DNA from: CAVVFX01 sp963747535
Lineage (GTDB): Bacteria > Acidobacteriota > Terriglobia > Bryobacterales > Bryobacteraceae
DNA: 64,000 bases
NCBI GenBank assembly: GCA_963747535.1
Contig: CAVVFX010000022.1
Span: 186,001-250,000, forward strand
Direction of reading: 5' to 3'
Position 1 is the stretch's first letter. Each line of letters starts with the position of its first letter. Positions 1 through 7,324 of this stretch are shown piece by piece. The translations under genes were made by a program, and so were the position numbers. The notes under the pieces were generated by a model that was not told the DNA's origin, searched no databases, and saw nothing but the letters and a program-made list of their open reading frames with translations.

Positions 1-112
1 TATTGGCCGCGGGCAGCCAATCCGGGACGTAGCCGGGACGACGCGCCAGAATGCTGTTCAGCAGATCGGCCAGGGAGCGATTGTCAGTGGGAGCCTGGAT
101 GCTGGGAGTCAT
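1..112 (-). CDS. Baseplate J-like protein of the eCIS, N-terminal fragment
   Basis: Only the first 37 codons are in the window; the gene runs off the left edge. The ATG at 112-110 overlaps the TGA of the gp25 gene (ATGA), so the two are translationally coupled. The visible N-terminus (MTPSIQAPTDNRSLADLLNS, then an RRPGYVPDWLP stretch) resembles the start of gpJ/gp6-like baseplate wedge proteins. That protein is expected right after gp25 in contractile injection systems. Identification rests mainly on position, since the diagnostic core is outside the window. Confidence 0.6.
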   Translation of the reverse strand, partial: MTPSIQAPTDNRSLADLLNSILARRPGYVPDWLPAAN

Positions 113-546
113 CCTGCCGAGCCCTCCTGCAAATAGAACGGATAAACCAGGTTGAACTGGGTGTTGGTGGCGCGTACCTGATAGGTGATGGAGATGAGCA
201 GGGTGTTGAATTGGGTGGGATCGGCGGTCGCGGAAACATCGAGCACGTCGATGCGCGGCTCCCAGGCGACGAGGGCTTCCTGCACGCGAGTCTGCACCAG
301 GTTGATGGTGGTCGAGTTGAGGGGTTCGAAGACGAAATCGTTGAGACCTGCGCCGAAAGTGGGGCGCATGACGCGCTCGCCGAGGTCCGTACCCAGGATG
401 ATGAGGATGGCTTCGCGAATATCGTTCTCGTACTTCGCCAGGGCGATGTTGCCGTCCTTGGTGACGCAGGGGATGAACTTCCACCCGACTCCGAGAAATG
501 CTTTAGCCTGGTCCGCAGCGCTGATCATTGCATCCGCCTGTCTCAT
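109..546 (-). CDS. GPW/gp25 family baseplate wedge protein
   Basis: A 145-aa homologue of T4 gp25 / phage P2 gpW / Afp9. It initiates sheath assembly and links the baseplate to the sheath. The family core is clear: an IREAILIILGTDLGERVMRP segment followed by FGAGLNDFVFEPLN and an E-P-R-I-D-V motif (WEPRIDVLDV). The ATG at 546-544 overlaps the PAAR stop codon (ATGA), so I prefer it over an in-frame start at 570 that would overlap PAAR by 28 bases. It is coupled upstream to PAAR and downstream to the gpJ-like gene. Confidence 0.9.
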   Translation of the reverse strand: MRQADAMISAADQAKAFLGVGWKFIPCVTKDGNIALAKYENDIREAILIILGTDLGERVMRPTFGAGLNDFVFEPLNSTTINLVQTRVQEALVAWEPRIDVLDVSATADPTQFNTLLISITYQVRATNTQFNLVYPFYLQEGSAG

Positions 547-839
547 CCACCTATTTGGACCACCGGGCATCCCATGGCTATAGCGTTGGGAGGACCGGCT
601 TCCACCACCACGTCGCCCTGACGCGCCGCGGGAAGGTCATTGATTAATACGGTGAGGCTGCCCATCGCCACGACACCGCCGACATGCGGCACTAAGACGG
701 TCACCAGAGGGCAGGCGTGCGTATCTGAAATGGCGCGCCACGCGGGCTGACCGCCGATGAGCACGTTGACGCTTCCGGGTCCGGGACCCAGCGGTGTTCC
801 GTGACTGGTCAAATCTCCAACTCTGGCGGCGGACGGCAT
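543..839 (-). CDS. PAAR-domain spike-tip protein
   Basis: A 98-aa PAAR-repeat protein that sharpens the tip of the injection spike (Afp10/Pvc10 position). Family features are the N-terminal AARVGDLTSHGTPLGPGPGS segment, the INDLPAARQGD motif and repeated short Gly-containing turns. A consensus ribosome site (GAGGAG) lies just upstream of the ATG. There is no effector extension at the C-terminus, so it looks like a plain tip. It lies between the gpV-like spike gene and the overlapping gp25 gene. Confidence 0.92.
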   Translation of the reverse strand: MPSAARVGDLTSHGTPLGPGPGSVNVLIGGQPAWRAISDTHACPLVTVLVPHVGGVVAMGSLTVLINDLPAARQGDVVVEAGPPNAIAMGCPVVQIGG

Positions 840-849
840 GCGTTTCTCC

Positions 850-1530
850 TCAGTTGATTTTCACGAGCGATCCGGCAACGGTAGTGATACCGGCGCTTTT
901 GAGATCGAGCGTGGTGGAACTATTGACCTCGACCGCGAGACCTTGCAGCGAGATCTTGCCGGCCGGCGCACTCAGCGAAATGTTGCCGGCCATGGACTGA
1001 ATGGTGATGCCCGGCGGCGCGGCGGCCAAGTCGAGGGTCACGCTCAGGGCGCTGCCCGCGGTGCTGATGGCAATCTGCGTCGGATTGATGGTGATCTGCT
1101 GCTGGGTGCTGCTAGTAATCTTGATCGATTGCAGCAGATCATCGAATTCGACGGTGTGGCCGACACCGCCGGCTATGCCCGTTTTCAGGATCCGTTTGGA
1201 CGCAAAGTCAGTCGGAATGACGGTTGGCGGACGGTCGATGGTGTTCCACAGTCCACCAATGATGAAGGCGTCGCGTTCGTCGTTTTCGTTGAAGGCGACC
1301 AGCACTTCGTCGTTGAGCTGCGGAAGCCACATGAAGCCGCGGTTGGAGCCTCCACCCACCGACACCATGCGGCACCAGGGCTGAAAGGCTGGCAGAGAAG
1401 AAATGCGAACCTGCACTTTGCCTTCGAGCAACAGGTTGAGGTTATCCATCACCACACCAGGTGCGATGGAGTAGCCTTCACCGGATGCGGTGCCGTTATT
1501 CGCCAACTGTTCTACAAAACTGGAAGCCAT
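850..1530 (-). CDS. gpV/Gp5-like baseplate spike protein
   Basis: A 226-aa spike (VgrG beta-helix type, Afp8/Pvc8 C-terminal counterpart). The OB-fold region near residues 25-100 contains GKVQVRISSLPAF, GFMWLPQLNDEVLVAF and FIIGGLWN, typical of the gpV/Gp5 N-domain. The C-terminal 90 residues are short alternating hydrophobic strands (ITSSTQQQITINPTQIAIST and similar), consistent with a trimeric beta-helix needle. An AGAGAG-like ribosome site precedes the ATG. It is encoded separately from the gp27-like hub, as in many eCIS but unlike fused VgrG. Confidence 0.9.
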   Translation of the reverse strand: MASSFVEQLANNGTASGEGYSIAPGVVMDNLNLLLEGKVQVRISSLPAFQPWCRMVSVGGGSNRGFMWLPQLNDEVLVAFNENDERDAFIIGGLWNTIDRPPTVIPTDFASKRILKTGIAGGVGHTVEFDDLLQSIKITSSTQQQITINPTQIAISTAGSALSVTLDLAAAPPGITIQSMAGNISLSAPAGKISLQGLAVEVNSSTTLDLKSAGITTVAGSLVKIN

Positions 1531-1545
1531 ATTTGTGCTCTCTTC

Positions 1546-2754
1546 TTACACGGTCTGACCTTGCACCCGAAACGCCCCGGACGCGCTCCTGGGCAGCGGC
1601 AGCGATCCGAACCACACTTCCTTGCGCGCCTGAAAACTGGTGCGGTAGCCGCCGCTGTCGAAAGTGTGAGTGGCCTGCGTCACGCGGTACAGGCCTCCGA
1701 ACTGGTCGCCCACACCCTGCACGTTGATGACGCGTGCCGCCTTGATCGCCGGATTGCCGATGGTGCTGCCGGAGGCGGTCAAGCGATTGTTCAGGCGCGG
1801 GAGCAACTCACTGAGCACCGACTGCACAGTGGTGGGAAAACTGGTGGGCTTGATGGAAACCGTTTGCGCGGCCTTCTCTCCCAGCAGGGTATCGAGGTTG
1901 CCGATGCCCGGGTACACTGCGAGAGTGAACTGGGAGTCGTCGAAATCCCAGCCCACCACGATGACAAATTCCATTTTGATCGCGGATACCCAGATGCGCG
2001 CCGAAACACCGTAAACATCGCCGGCGGTGGTGATGCGCGGCGTGAAGTCCATGAGCGATTCGCCGCGTGTCAAGGTCAGACTAGCCGAGTAGTCCTGCAG
2101 CAGGAACTGGAAGCGCAGCACGTAACCTTGCGGCTCCAGGGTGTGATCGATATACATTTCCCAGCCGTTCTGGCGGGAGATTTTAGAAAGAAAATCGAAA
2201 TCGCTTTGCGACTCCTGACGCTGGACACCTTTCTGCATCAGGCCCGGGACGTTGACGTACGTGGCGAGGGTCATGATGATCGACAGCGCGCCGCCGACGG
2301 GGTCCGGATAGGGGATCAGCAAGTTGCTGCCGGCGACGATCGCGGCGATGGCGACGTCCGGAATTGGCAGGTTATCGACTCCGATGGGGATATAAAACGC
2401 GCGATCCACTTTACCGTGCGTCAAGCGCTGCAGGAAATCCTGCGCGACCACTTTGATGGTCGGCATACCGCTCGCCGGGAAGTTGGGTTCGATGCCGGTG
2501 ATTTCGCCGACGAAGACTTGTTCGAGAGGGTCGGGCGCGTAACCGATGGAGAGTTTGAAGCCGTTGTTTACCTGCAGGAGCGGATGGTCGAGCCATTGCA
2601 GGTTTGGATTGGCGAAGGTCACCTCGACGCGATCGGCGCCTTCCATACCATCCTGGTAGTTCACGCTGATAATGGAAGCCTGTAATGAGCCGGGCAGCGG
2701 ACCTCCGTCGATGGTCAACTGGAAAGCCGGAGCGTAATTGGAATAGCGTGCCAT
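1546..2754 (-). CDS. Phage late control D (gp27-like) hub protein
   Basis: A 402-aa gpD/gp27-type hub that joins the tail tube to the spike. The N-terminus (DGMEGADRVEVTFANPNLQW, then FVGEITGIEPNFPASG and VVAQDFLQRLT) is typical of the phage late control gene D family. The remainder holds the second hub barrel and ends with a short basic segment. It begins three bases after the LysM gene stop and lies 15 bases upstream of the spike gene, so the three are co-transcribed. No ClpX or other extension is seen. Confidence 0.9.
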   Translation of the reverse strand: MARYSNYAPAFQLTIDGGPLPGSLQASIISVNYQDGMEGADRVEVTFANPNLQWLDHPLLQVNNGFKLSIGYAPDPLEQVFVGEITGIEPNFPASGMPTIKVVAQDFLQRLTHGKVDRAFYIPIGVDNLPIPDVAIAAIVAGSNLLIPYPDPVGGALSIIMTLATYVNVPGLMQKGVQRQESQSDFDFLSKISRQNGWEMYIDHTLEPQGYVLRFQFLLQDYSASLTLTRGESLMDFTPRITTAGDVYGVSARIWVSAIKMEFVIVVGWDFDDSQFTLAVYPGIGNLDTLLGEKAAQTVSIKPTSFPTTVQSVLSELLPRLNNRLTASGSTIGNPAIKAARVINVQGVGDQFGGLYRVTQATHTFDSGGYRTSFQARKEVWFGSLPLPRSASGAFRVQGQTV

Positions 2755-2757
2755 GGG

Positions 2758-3411
2758 TCAGGTGAGCTCTTCTCCGGTAAGAGGATCGACGAAGGGCAGC
2801 TTGGGGATCGACAGCGACTGGCCCACCGAAATGGCGCGTGGATTGAATAGATTATTGGCTATGGCGATAGGCCGCCAACTGGTGGGATCGTCGTAGAGTG
2901 CGTTGGCGATGCGGCTGAGGGTGTCGCCGCGCTTCACGACGTAGACTTTGCTGAAATCGGCAGTCTGGCGATTGACTTCCTGGGCTTCCGTGACAGGATC
3001 CAGAAATTCATTGAAGGTAACGGTGAGACGTGCACGTACGGGACTTCCATCTTCGAGGAAGCGGACAAATTTCTGCGATACCCGCGCCAGCACGCAACGA
3101 AATTGTAGCGAGGCCCAGGAGACGCGCAGAACGGGAGGCGCATGCAAGGTGGAATCGATATCGAGGAGGCCGATAACTTTTTGCGTAAACTCGCGGACAT
3201 CGGTGCGGGAGTCGGTGGTGTCGAAGAAGAGTTCCATTTCGAGCGTGCGGAGATTGCCGTTGACGAACTGGAGCAGCGGCCCGCTCAAACCGGGGATGGC
3301 TTGGGCGGCGAAATTGTTGTCCTTGTTGAGGGTGTATTCCTCGGGATTGAAGAGGACGTCAAAAGACTTATTGGAATACTCGATGGTGATCTTTGCTTTG
3401 GCCAGTCCCAT
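2758..3411 (-). CDS. LysM-domain baseplate/tube-capping protein (CIS7-like)
   Basis: A 217-aa protein of the Afp7/Pvc7 (gp53-like) class that connects tube to baseplate. The N-terminal ~150 residues (SFDVLFNPEEYTLNK, then LEMELFFDTTDSRTDVREFT) match the usual eCIS CIS7 pattern. The C-terminal ~50 residues form one LysM domain (VVKRGDTLSRIANALYDDP, later SVGQSLSIP). The start has a good site (GAAGGAAA) overlapping the end of the upstream gene. In these machines the LysM module is thought to act in assembly rather than wall hydrolysis. Confidence 0.9.
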   Translation of the reverse strand: MGLAKAKITIEYSNKSFDVLFNPEEYTLNKDNNFAAQAIPGLSGPLLQFVNGNLRTLEMELFFDTTDSRTDVREFTQKVIGLLDIDSTLHAPPVLRVSWASLQFRCVLARVSQKFVRFLEDGSPVRARLTVTFNEFLDPVTEAQEVNRQTADFSKVYVVKRGDTLSRIANALYDDPTSWRPIAIANNLFNPRAISVGQSLSIPKLPFVDPLTGEELT

Positions 3412-3421
3412 ACGGTTTCCT

Positions 3422-4192
3422 TCAGAACTTTCCCATTCGCTCGCGGTGTGCGATCATGCGGCTGTCGATCTGGCGGATCACCTGTTCCGTGAGCTGATCG
3501 ATGCTCACGGCGGGTGGTGCGGTCTTCAGCCACGGCGCGACGTGCACCGAATCGGCCGGCGCATGAGTTTTTCGGTTGGCGGACGCGGTTGCCGGCGGCG
3601 AGGCAGAGTCATGCGGGGACGCTGCGGCCGGTACGGCCTGTTTTCTCGCTACTTCGGCGGAGAGGCGGGCGACGGTCTCTTCGATGCGCGATGAGCGCTG
3701 GATGAGGACGGCCGCGGGTACGGTTAAGGGCAGGTGCGGTTGGGTCGCGGGCGCCGGTTGAGGGGCGAGGGTTCCGCGCAGATGGAGAATGGTTGCGGCG
3801 AGCCCGGTTTGCGCGGTCAGTTGGCTGTGGGTCGAGGCCGTTCGGAAAAGCGTGTGGGCGGCTTCGCGGCGGGTCGTATGCGATGCGGAGTTTTCGCGGA
3901 TATTGAGGGTGTTGGGGAGTTGAGCCTGGATGGTCGTGAGCTGGATGTTTTTCGGCTGCAGGTGATGAGAATAGCGTTTGTGTTGTTGAGTCAGGCTGGA
4001 GAGATGGAAGTGCAAGGTGAGGCGCAGGGATGTTAGGTGATTTTGCAGATTCGTAGTAACGAGAGGTTGCAGCGGCCGAAGGAATTGCATGAACGCCGGG
4101 GCCGTGCGTCCGGTGGTTCTGCCGGGATGCCGCAGGGCTTGCATCCAGCTCAGGTGAGGGGATTTGGCGCGTGGCTTGAGTGCAATTCTCAT
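3422..4192 (-). CDS. eCIS protein of unknown function with low-complexity middle
   Basis: A 256-aa protein between the DUF6760-like ORF and the LysM gene. I placed the start at 4192 because a purine-rich site (GAAGAGAAA) precedes that ATG; longer in-frame starts run into a hairpin element. The N-terminal ~90 residues are basic and rich in His, Gln, Leu and Thr. Residues ~150-220 are Ala/Pro/Ser-rich and probably disordered. The last ~35 residues (SIDQLTEQVIRQIDSRMIAH then RERMG) look folded and resemble a tail I associate with unnamed proteins at this position in other eCIS. Role unknown; a baseplate or tape-related part is possible. Confidence 0.7.
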   Translation of the reverse strand: MRIALKPRAKSPHLSWMQALRHPGRTTGRTAPAFMQFLRPLQPLVTTNLQNHLTSLRLTLHFHLSSLTQQHKRYSHHLQPKNIQLTTIQAQLPNTLNIRENSASHTTRREAAHTLFRTASTHSQLTAQTGLAATILHLRGTLAPQPAPATQPHLPLTVPAAVLIQRSSRIEETVARLSAEVARKQAVPAAASPHDSASPPATASANRKTHAPADSVHVAPWLKTAPPAVSIDQLTEQVIRQIDSRMIAHRERMGKF

Positions 4193-4218
4193 GAGTTTCT
4201 CTTCAATTACTGACGGCT

Positions 4219-4270
4219 GCTGGCTATCGCCAGCCAAGGGACGACAAAAAACGATCGTCCGTCGTACGGG
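4219..4270 (-). repeat. Composite hairpin element, copy 1
   Basis: Two adjacent stem-loops lie in the leader of the unknown eCIS gene. On the + strand they are GCTGGC-TATC-GCCAGC (4219-4234) and GGACGA-(10 nt)-TCGTCC (4239-4260), followed by TCGTACGGG. The second stem-loop and tail match copy 2 at 29 of 32 positions. The stem differs by a compensating pair (GGACGA/TCGTCC versus GGACCA/TGGTCC), which indicates that folding is conserved. Confidence 0.75.
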
Positions 4271-4309
4271 GGGACGCACTGGCTTTGATCCCACCGATTG
4301 CGAGCCCAT

Positions 4310-4332
4310 AGGCCTTCTTAAAACGATGGTCT
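4310..4332 (-). repeat. Hairpin element, degenerate copy 4
   Basis: AGGCC and GGTCT arms flank a loop ending in AAAACGAT, overlapping the stop codon of the DUF6760-like ORF. The stem is five pairs with one G-T wobble. The AAACGATGG core is shared with copies 2 and 3. This is the weakest copy and lacks the preceding hairpin. Confidence 0.45.
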
Positions 4333-4501
4333 ACTCTACGACTTCGTTAATTTTTTGGTTGATCGACGAAATCTCTTCCACCCAGCGCCTTCGATCTCCG
4401 TGTTCCAGGTTCATGATGGCGTCCTGCGGCCAGTGGAAGTGATAAGCCACAAAGGCTACCTCCTGATACAGGGCTTTCAGGGGGTAGCCGCGTACCCCCC
4501 C
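4331..4501 (-). CDS. DUF6760-like small eCIS protein lacking a usable start codon
   Basis: An open frame of 56 codons whose product (GYPLKALYQEVAFVAYHFHW, then DAIMNLEHGDRRRWVEEI) resembles the ~55-aa protein found between tube and LysM genes in many eCIS (Afp6-like, DUF6760 as I recall). The frame is closed upstream by TGA at 4504-4502 and has no ATG, GTG or TTG before the conserved region. It overlaps the 3' end of the CxxC tail-assembly gene in the -1 frame, beginning at a run of seven G (minus strand 4501-4495). Translation could be by -1 frameshift, from an unusual GTA/CTG start, or the G run could be a sequence error. Coding potential is certain; mode of expression is not. Confidence 0.7.
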   Translation of the reverse strand, partial: GGVRGYPLKALYQEVAFVAYHFHWPQDAIMNLEHGDRRRWVEEISSINQKINEVVE

Positions 4502-4854
4502 TCACGGTTCAACTCCACCGCGAATGTTGCCTCACATTTGGGACACACCGCGTCGATATGGGCGCTGCCGTTGCGATTGATGCGGTTGTAAAACTCCTGC
4601 AGGTACGCGAGGTCCGCGGCATACAGACCTTCGATTACCTTGGGGTTGACCTGCGCCACCGACCCGAGCCGGCTGATGACACGCGAAAGCAGGATCACGA
4701 TCAGGTACGCCTCGTTGGCCTGCACGCGTGGATCTTTGAGCGGCAGGATCTCGTCGGCCGCCGTGGCCAGCCGCATCACGCCTTTGCGATGCAGATTGCC
4801 CTCGCTATCCACGTACCCGAGCGGCAAGATGAATTCGAATTCCGTCTGGAACAT
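4477..4854 (-). CDS. Tail-assembly-type eCIS protein with CxxC motif
   Basis: A 125-aa protein following the tube gene. It opens with FQTEFEFILPLGYVDSEGNL and RKGVMRLATAADEILPLKDP, a pattern seen in phage tail assembly proteins. The C-terminus carries a CPKC pair that may bind metal. The GGGGGGAG ribosome site is strong. Its last codons (GAG GGG GGG TAC) contain a G7 run in the X-XXX-XXX phase expected for a -1 slippery site, and the zero-frame product ends only six residues later. The ribosome could thus make a short form and a form fused to the DUF6760-like frame. Confidence 0.75.
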   Translation of the reverse strand: MFQTEFEFILPLGYVDSEGNLHRKGVMRLATAADEILPLKDPRVQANEAYLIVILLSRVISRLGSVAQVNPKVIEGLYAADLAYLQEFYNRINRNGSAHIDAVCPKCEATFAVELNREGGYAATP

Positions 4855-4870
4855 ATTCTCCCCCCTGGCC

Positions 4871-5299
4871 TCAAGCCCTGGTTACCTGTTCGCAACTGAT
4901 AGTCAGGGTCTCGATGGCGATATCATTCCCCTTGGCGTTGAAGCTGGGACCATCCCACTTGCTGGGCCACGCGGAAAAGAAGTTCCAGCGTACCTTCTCG
5001 GTTCCTGTGTCGTCGCACATCACCACTGAGCCGTTCTTGCGCACCAGTGAGCCCGTGACGGCCGAGGTGTGCCAGTCGAACAATTCGGTGGAATCGGTGG
5101 AACCCCACTTTAGGGTGATGTCGGGATAGCTGACTTTGCCGATTAATTTTCGTACCGACTGGACGTCCGCGCCTTCCCGGTACTCGACCACTTCCACATG
5201 CGACCCGAGTCCCGTGCACTCCGTGAATCCGGCCTGCTGGATTCCGTCGATTTCGACCCGGAAGCGAAAACCTTTGTAGGGATCTACTCTGCCTGGCAT
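4871..5299 (-). CDS. Contractile tail tube protein (gp19 family)
   Basis: A 142-aa inner-tube (Hcp-like, T4 gp19 family) protein. It forms stacked hexameric rings inside the sheath. Family hallmarks are the N-terminal YKGFRFRVEIDGIQQAGFTE, a GLGSHVEVVEYREG loop, and the DITLKWGSTDSTELFDW segment. The CAAGGAG ribosome site is at ideal distance, as expected for an abundant structural subunit. Only one tube gene is visible, whereas several well-studied eCIS encode two or more paralogues. Confidence 0.95.
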   Translation of the reverse strand: MPGRVDPYKGFRFRVEIDGIQQAGFTECTGLGSHVEVVEYREGADVQSVRKLIGKVSYPDITLKWGSTDSTELFDWHTSAVTGSLVRKNGSVVMCDDTGTEKVRWNFFSAWPSKWDGPSFNAKGNDIAIETLTISCEQVTRA

Positions 5300-5322
5300 T
5301 TACGTATCTCCTTGTCTTAAAC

Positions 5323-7293
5323 TCAATCGCTGACGCTCGATCCACCCGGCTGCTGGATGATCTGAATCACCACGAACTCGGCCGGCGGCACGGTATTCAG
5401 GGTCACCTGGATGATCAACTGGCCGAGCGCGATCACGTCAGGCGTATTCAACGTGGCATCCACGATGACGGTGTAGGCTTGGGCCGGGGCGGTGCCCTCG
5501 AGCGCTCCCTGCTGCCACTGACCGGTCAAGAAGTTCGATATCAAGCGCTTCACTGTGCCCCACAGAGAAGGATTGTTGGGCTCGAAGACGGCGAAGCGGG
5601 TGCCGTCCTGCAGCGACCCTTCTACGAAATTGGTAAAGCGGCGAATGCTGTTATAGCGCCACTGGGTGATATCCGGCGGCGCAATGGTGCGGGCGCCCCA
5701 GATGAGAATGCCTTGCGAGGGAAAGGAGCGGATGACGTTGATACCCATCTCGTTCAGCGGTCCGTTCTCATCATCGGTGAGCGAATGGGCGAGGTCGAGC
5801 GCGGAGACAATGGGCTCGTTGGCCGGCGCTTTGAAAACGCCGCGAGTATTGTCGTTACTGGCGTAGACTCCGGCGATGTGGCCGGAGGGCGGCACCAGCA
5901 CTTGTCCGCTACCCAATGGATTGGAAATGAATATCCACGGGTAATAGAGCGAAGCCATGCCGCGGTCCGAGCTGATGCCGCTGCGTTGCGCAACAATCTG
6001 GGTGGTGTCCAGCGGCTTGGCCGGATCGTCCCACAGCGGATCGAGAATCGCGAAGCGGTTGACGACATTTTCGCAGTGCGCCACCATGTAGGCCTGGATG
6101 TCCTGGGTGTCGGCCGGGCTAAAGGTTCCGCCGTTCTTGGTGCCGTTCACCGAATCCGGCACCGCCAACAAAGCCACATCGTTTACGCGCAGCAGCGTGT
6201 CGATGCCGGCATGATAATTCGCGGTGGTGATGGTTTTGATGTTGTCCGCCACGCCGCCGGTGAGATTGGTGGCGGCGAGTACCGCTGGCATGTTGTTCGC
6301 GGGTGGCGTCGGCGACGGCGGATCAGCCAGTGTCACGTCCACGGCGCCGGAGTCGACGATGTTGGCGAAATACTGGCTGTGGCGCGGATCCATGGCGAGG
6401 TTGGCGAAAATCTCCGTGCCGGTCGAGGGCCCTACGATCGTCAGGGTGAATTCCAGCGTAGCGATATTAATCGCGGGATCGCCCGATTTTTGGGTGTAGG
6501 TATTGACAAGGCCGTTGGTGAGAGTGATGGAGCTGTTGATGGTATCGACGGTGCGGACCACGCCCTGCTCGGTGGTGGCGCCTTGGGTGACGCTCACGTA
6601 GGTTCCGGGCTGCATACCGGTCACCGAGCCCACGTGGATGCGCTGCTGGCCGGGCGCCAGGTCGGCGGTGCGGATGTCGCCACCCGTATAAGCATTGGCC
6701 AGATTTGCCGTCAACAGGATATTGGATCCGTTGATGCTGGCCACGGTAGCCCGCTCCGAGGTCGCACCCTGTTCCAGGAAAACAATATCGCCAGGGCTGA
6801 ACTTTTGAGCATCGCCGGAGCTGCCGACGACGGCCGTGTTCGTCGCGGCGCTGGTCAGGGCTACCTGCTGGCGCGCGGCGGTGGTCTGGGCGATGCTGGC
6901 ATTGGCCACCTGCACGGTAATGCTGTTGCCCGTGGTCCCCTCCTGTAGGGCGGTTACCACCAGCGTCGGGCGCGGACCTCCGGCGCGGTCGAAGAGCGTC
7001 AGCGTGGCCTGAACTCCGGTCCCGACGCGCACGAAGTAGCAGACGCCGCCTCCTTCGTTGAAGAACCCGTTGACGGCGTGGGTCACATAGACGCGGAACG
7101 GGTCTTCTATGTAGGTGCCGAAGATTTGCGCGAACTGCTGCGCGTTGGTGAGCATAGTGGGCGTCAGCAGCGGTCCCATCTGGGCGGGGCCGACGAACGC
7201 CGTAGTGCTGGTGGGCGCACCCGTAATCGGTCCGGGAATCTGTATCTCGTCGATGTAAACGCCGGGAGCCTTGTTGGTTGAGACGAAAGCCAT
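5323..7293 (-). CDS. Contractile tail sheath protein
   Basis: A 656-aa phage tail sheath (FI-type). N-terminal signature: APGVYIDEIQIPGPITGAPT followed by TAFVGPAQMGP. The conserved C-terminal assembly domain has RRFTNFVEGSLQDGTRFAVF, EPNNPSLWGTVKRLISNFL and a final VTLNTVPPAEFVVIQI arm. Residues ~150-330 form a Thr/Ser/Gly-rich insertion with two similar beta-rich stretches, making it longer than the ~350-500 aa of short sheaths. AAGGAG lies eight bases before the ATG. It sits directly upstream of the tube gene, as in typical eCIS order. Confidence 0.95.
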   Translation of the reverse strand: MAFVSTNKAPGVYIDEIQIPGPITGAPTSTTAFVGPAQMGPLLTPTMLTNAQQFAQIFGTYIEDPFRVYVTHAVNGFFNEGGGVCYFVRVGTGVQATLTLFDRAGGPRPTLVVTALQEGTTGNSITVQVANASIAQTTAARQQVALTSAATNTAVVGSSGDAQKFSPGDIVFLEQGATSERATVASINGSNILLTANLANAYTGGDIRTADLAPGQQRIHVGSVTGMQPGTYVSVTQGATTEQGVVRTVDTINSSITLTNGLVNTYTQKSGDPAINIATLEFTLTIVGPSTGTEIFANLAMDPRHSQYFANIVDSGAVDVTLADPPSPTPPANNMPAVLAATNLTGGVADNIKTITTANYHAGIDTLLRVNDVALLAVPDSVNGTKNGGTFSPADTQDIQAYMVAHCENVVNRFAILDPLWDDPAKPLDTTQIVAQRSGISSDRGMASLYYPWIFISNPLGSGQVLVPPSGHIAGVYASNDNTRGVFKAPANEPIVSALDLAHSLTDDENGPLNEMGINVIRSFPSQGILIWGARTIAPPDITQWRYNSIRRFTNFVEGSLQDGTRFAVFEPNNPSLWGTVKRLISNFLTGQWQQGALEGTAPAQAYTVIVDATLNTPDVIALGQLIIQVTLNTVPPAEFVVIQIIQQPGGSSVSD

Positions 7294-7324
7294 TCGAATT
7301 TCTCCTTATTGCATGCGATCGGAT

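Noticed and set aside
838..2685. Long + strand open frame of 615 codons opposite the spike and hub genes
   Set aside because: It is antisense to three well-identified eCIS genes, is rich in Arg/His/Gly as expected for a GC-rich shadow frame, and matches no family.
5479..6948. 489-codon + strand open frame opposite the sheath gene
   Set aside because: Shadow of the sheath coding sequence; the composition is typical of an antisense frame and there is no ribosome site.
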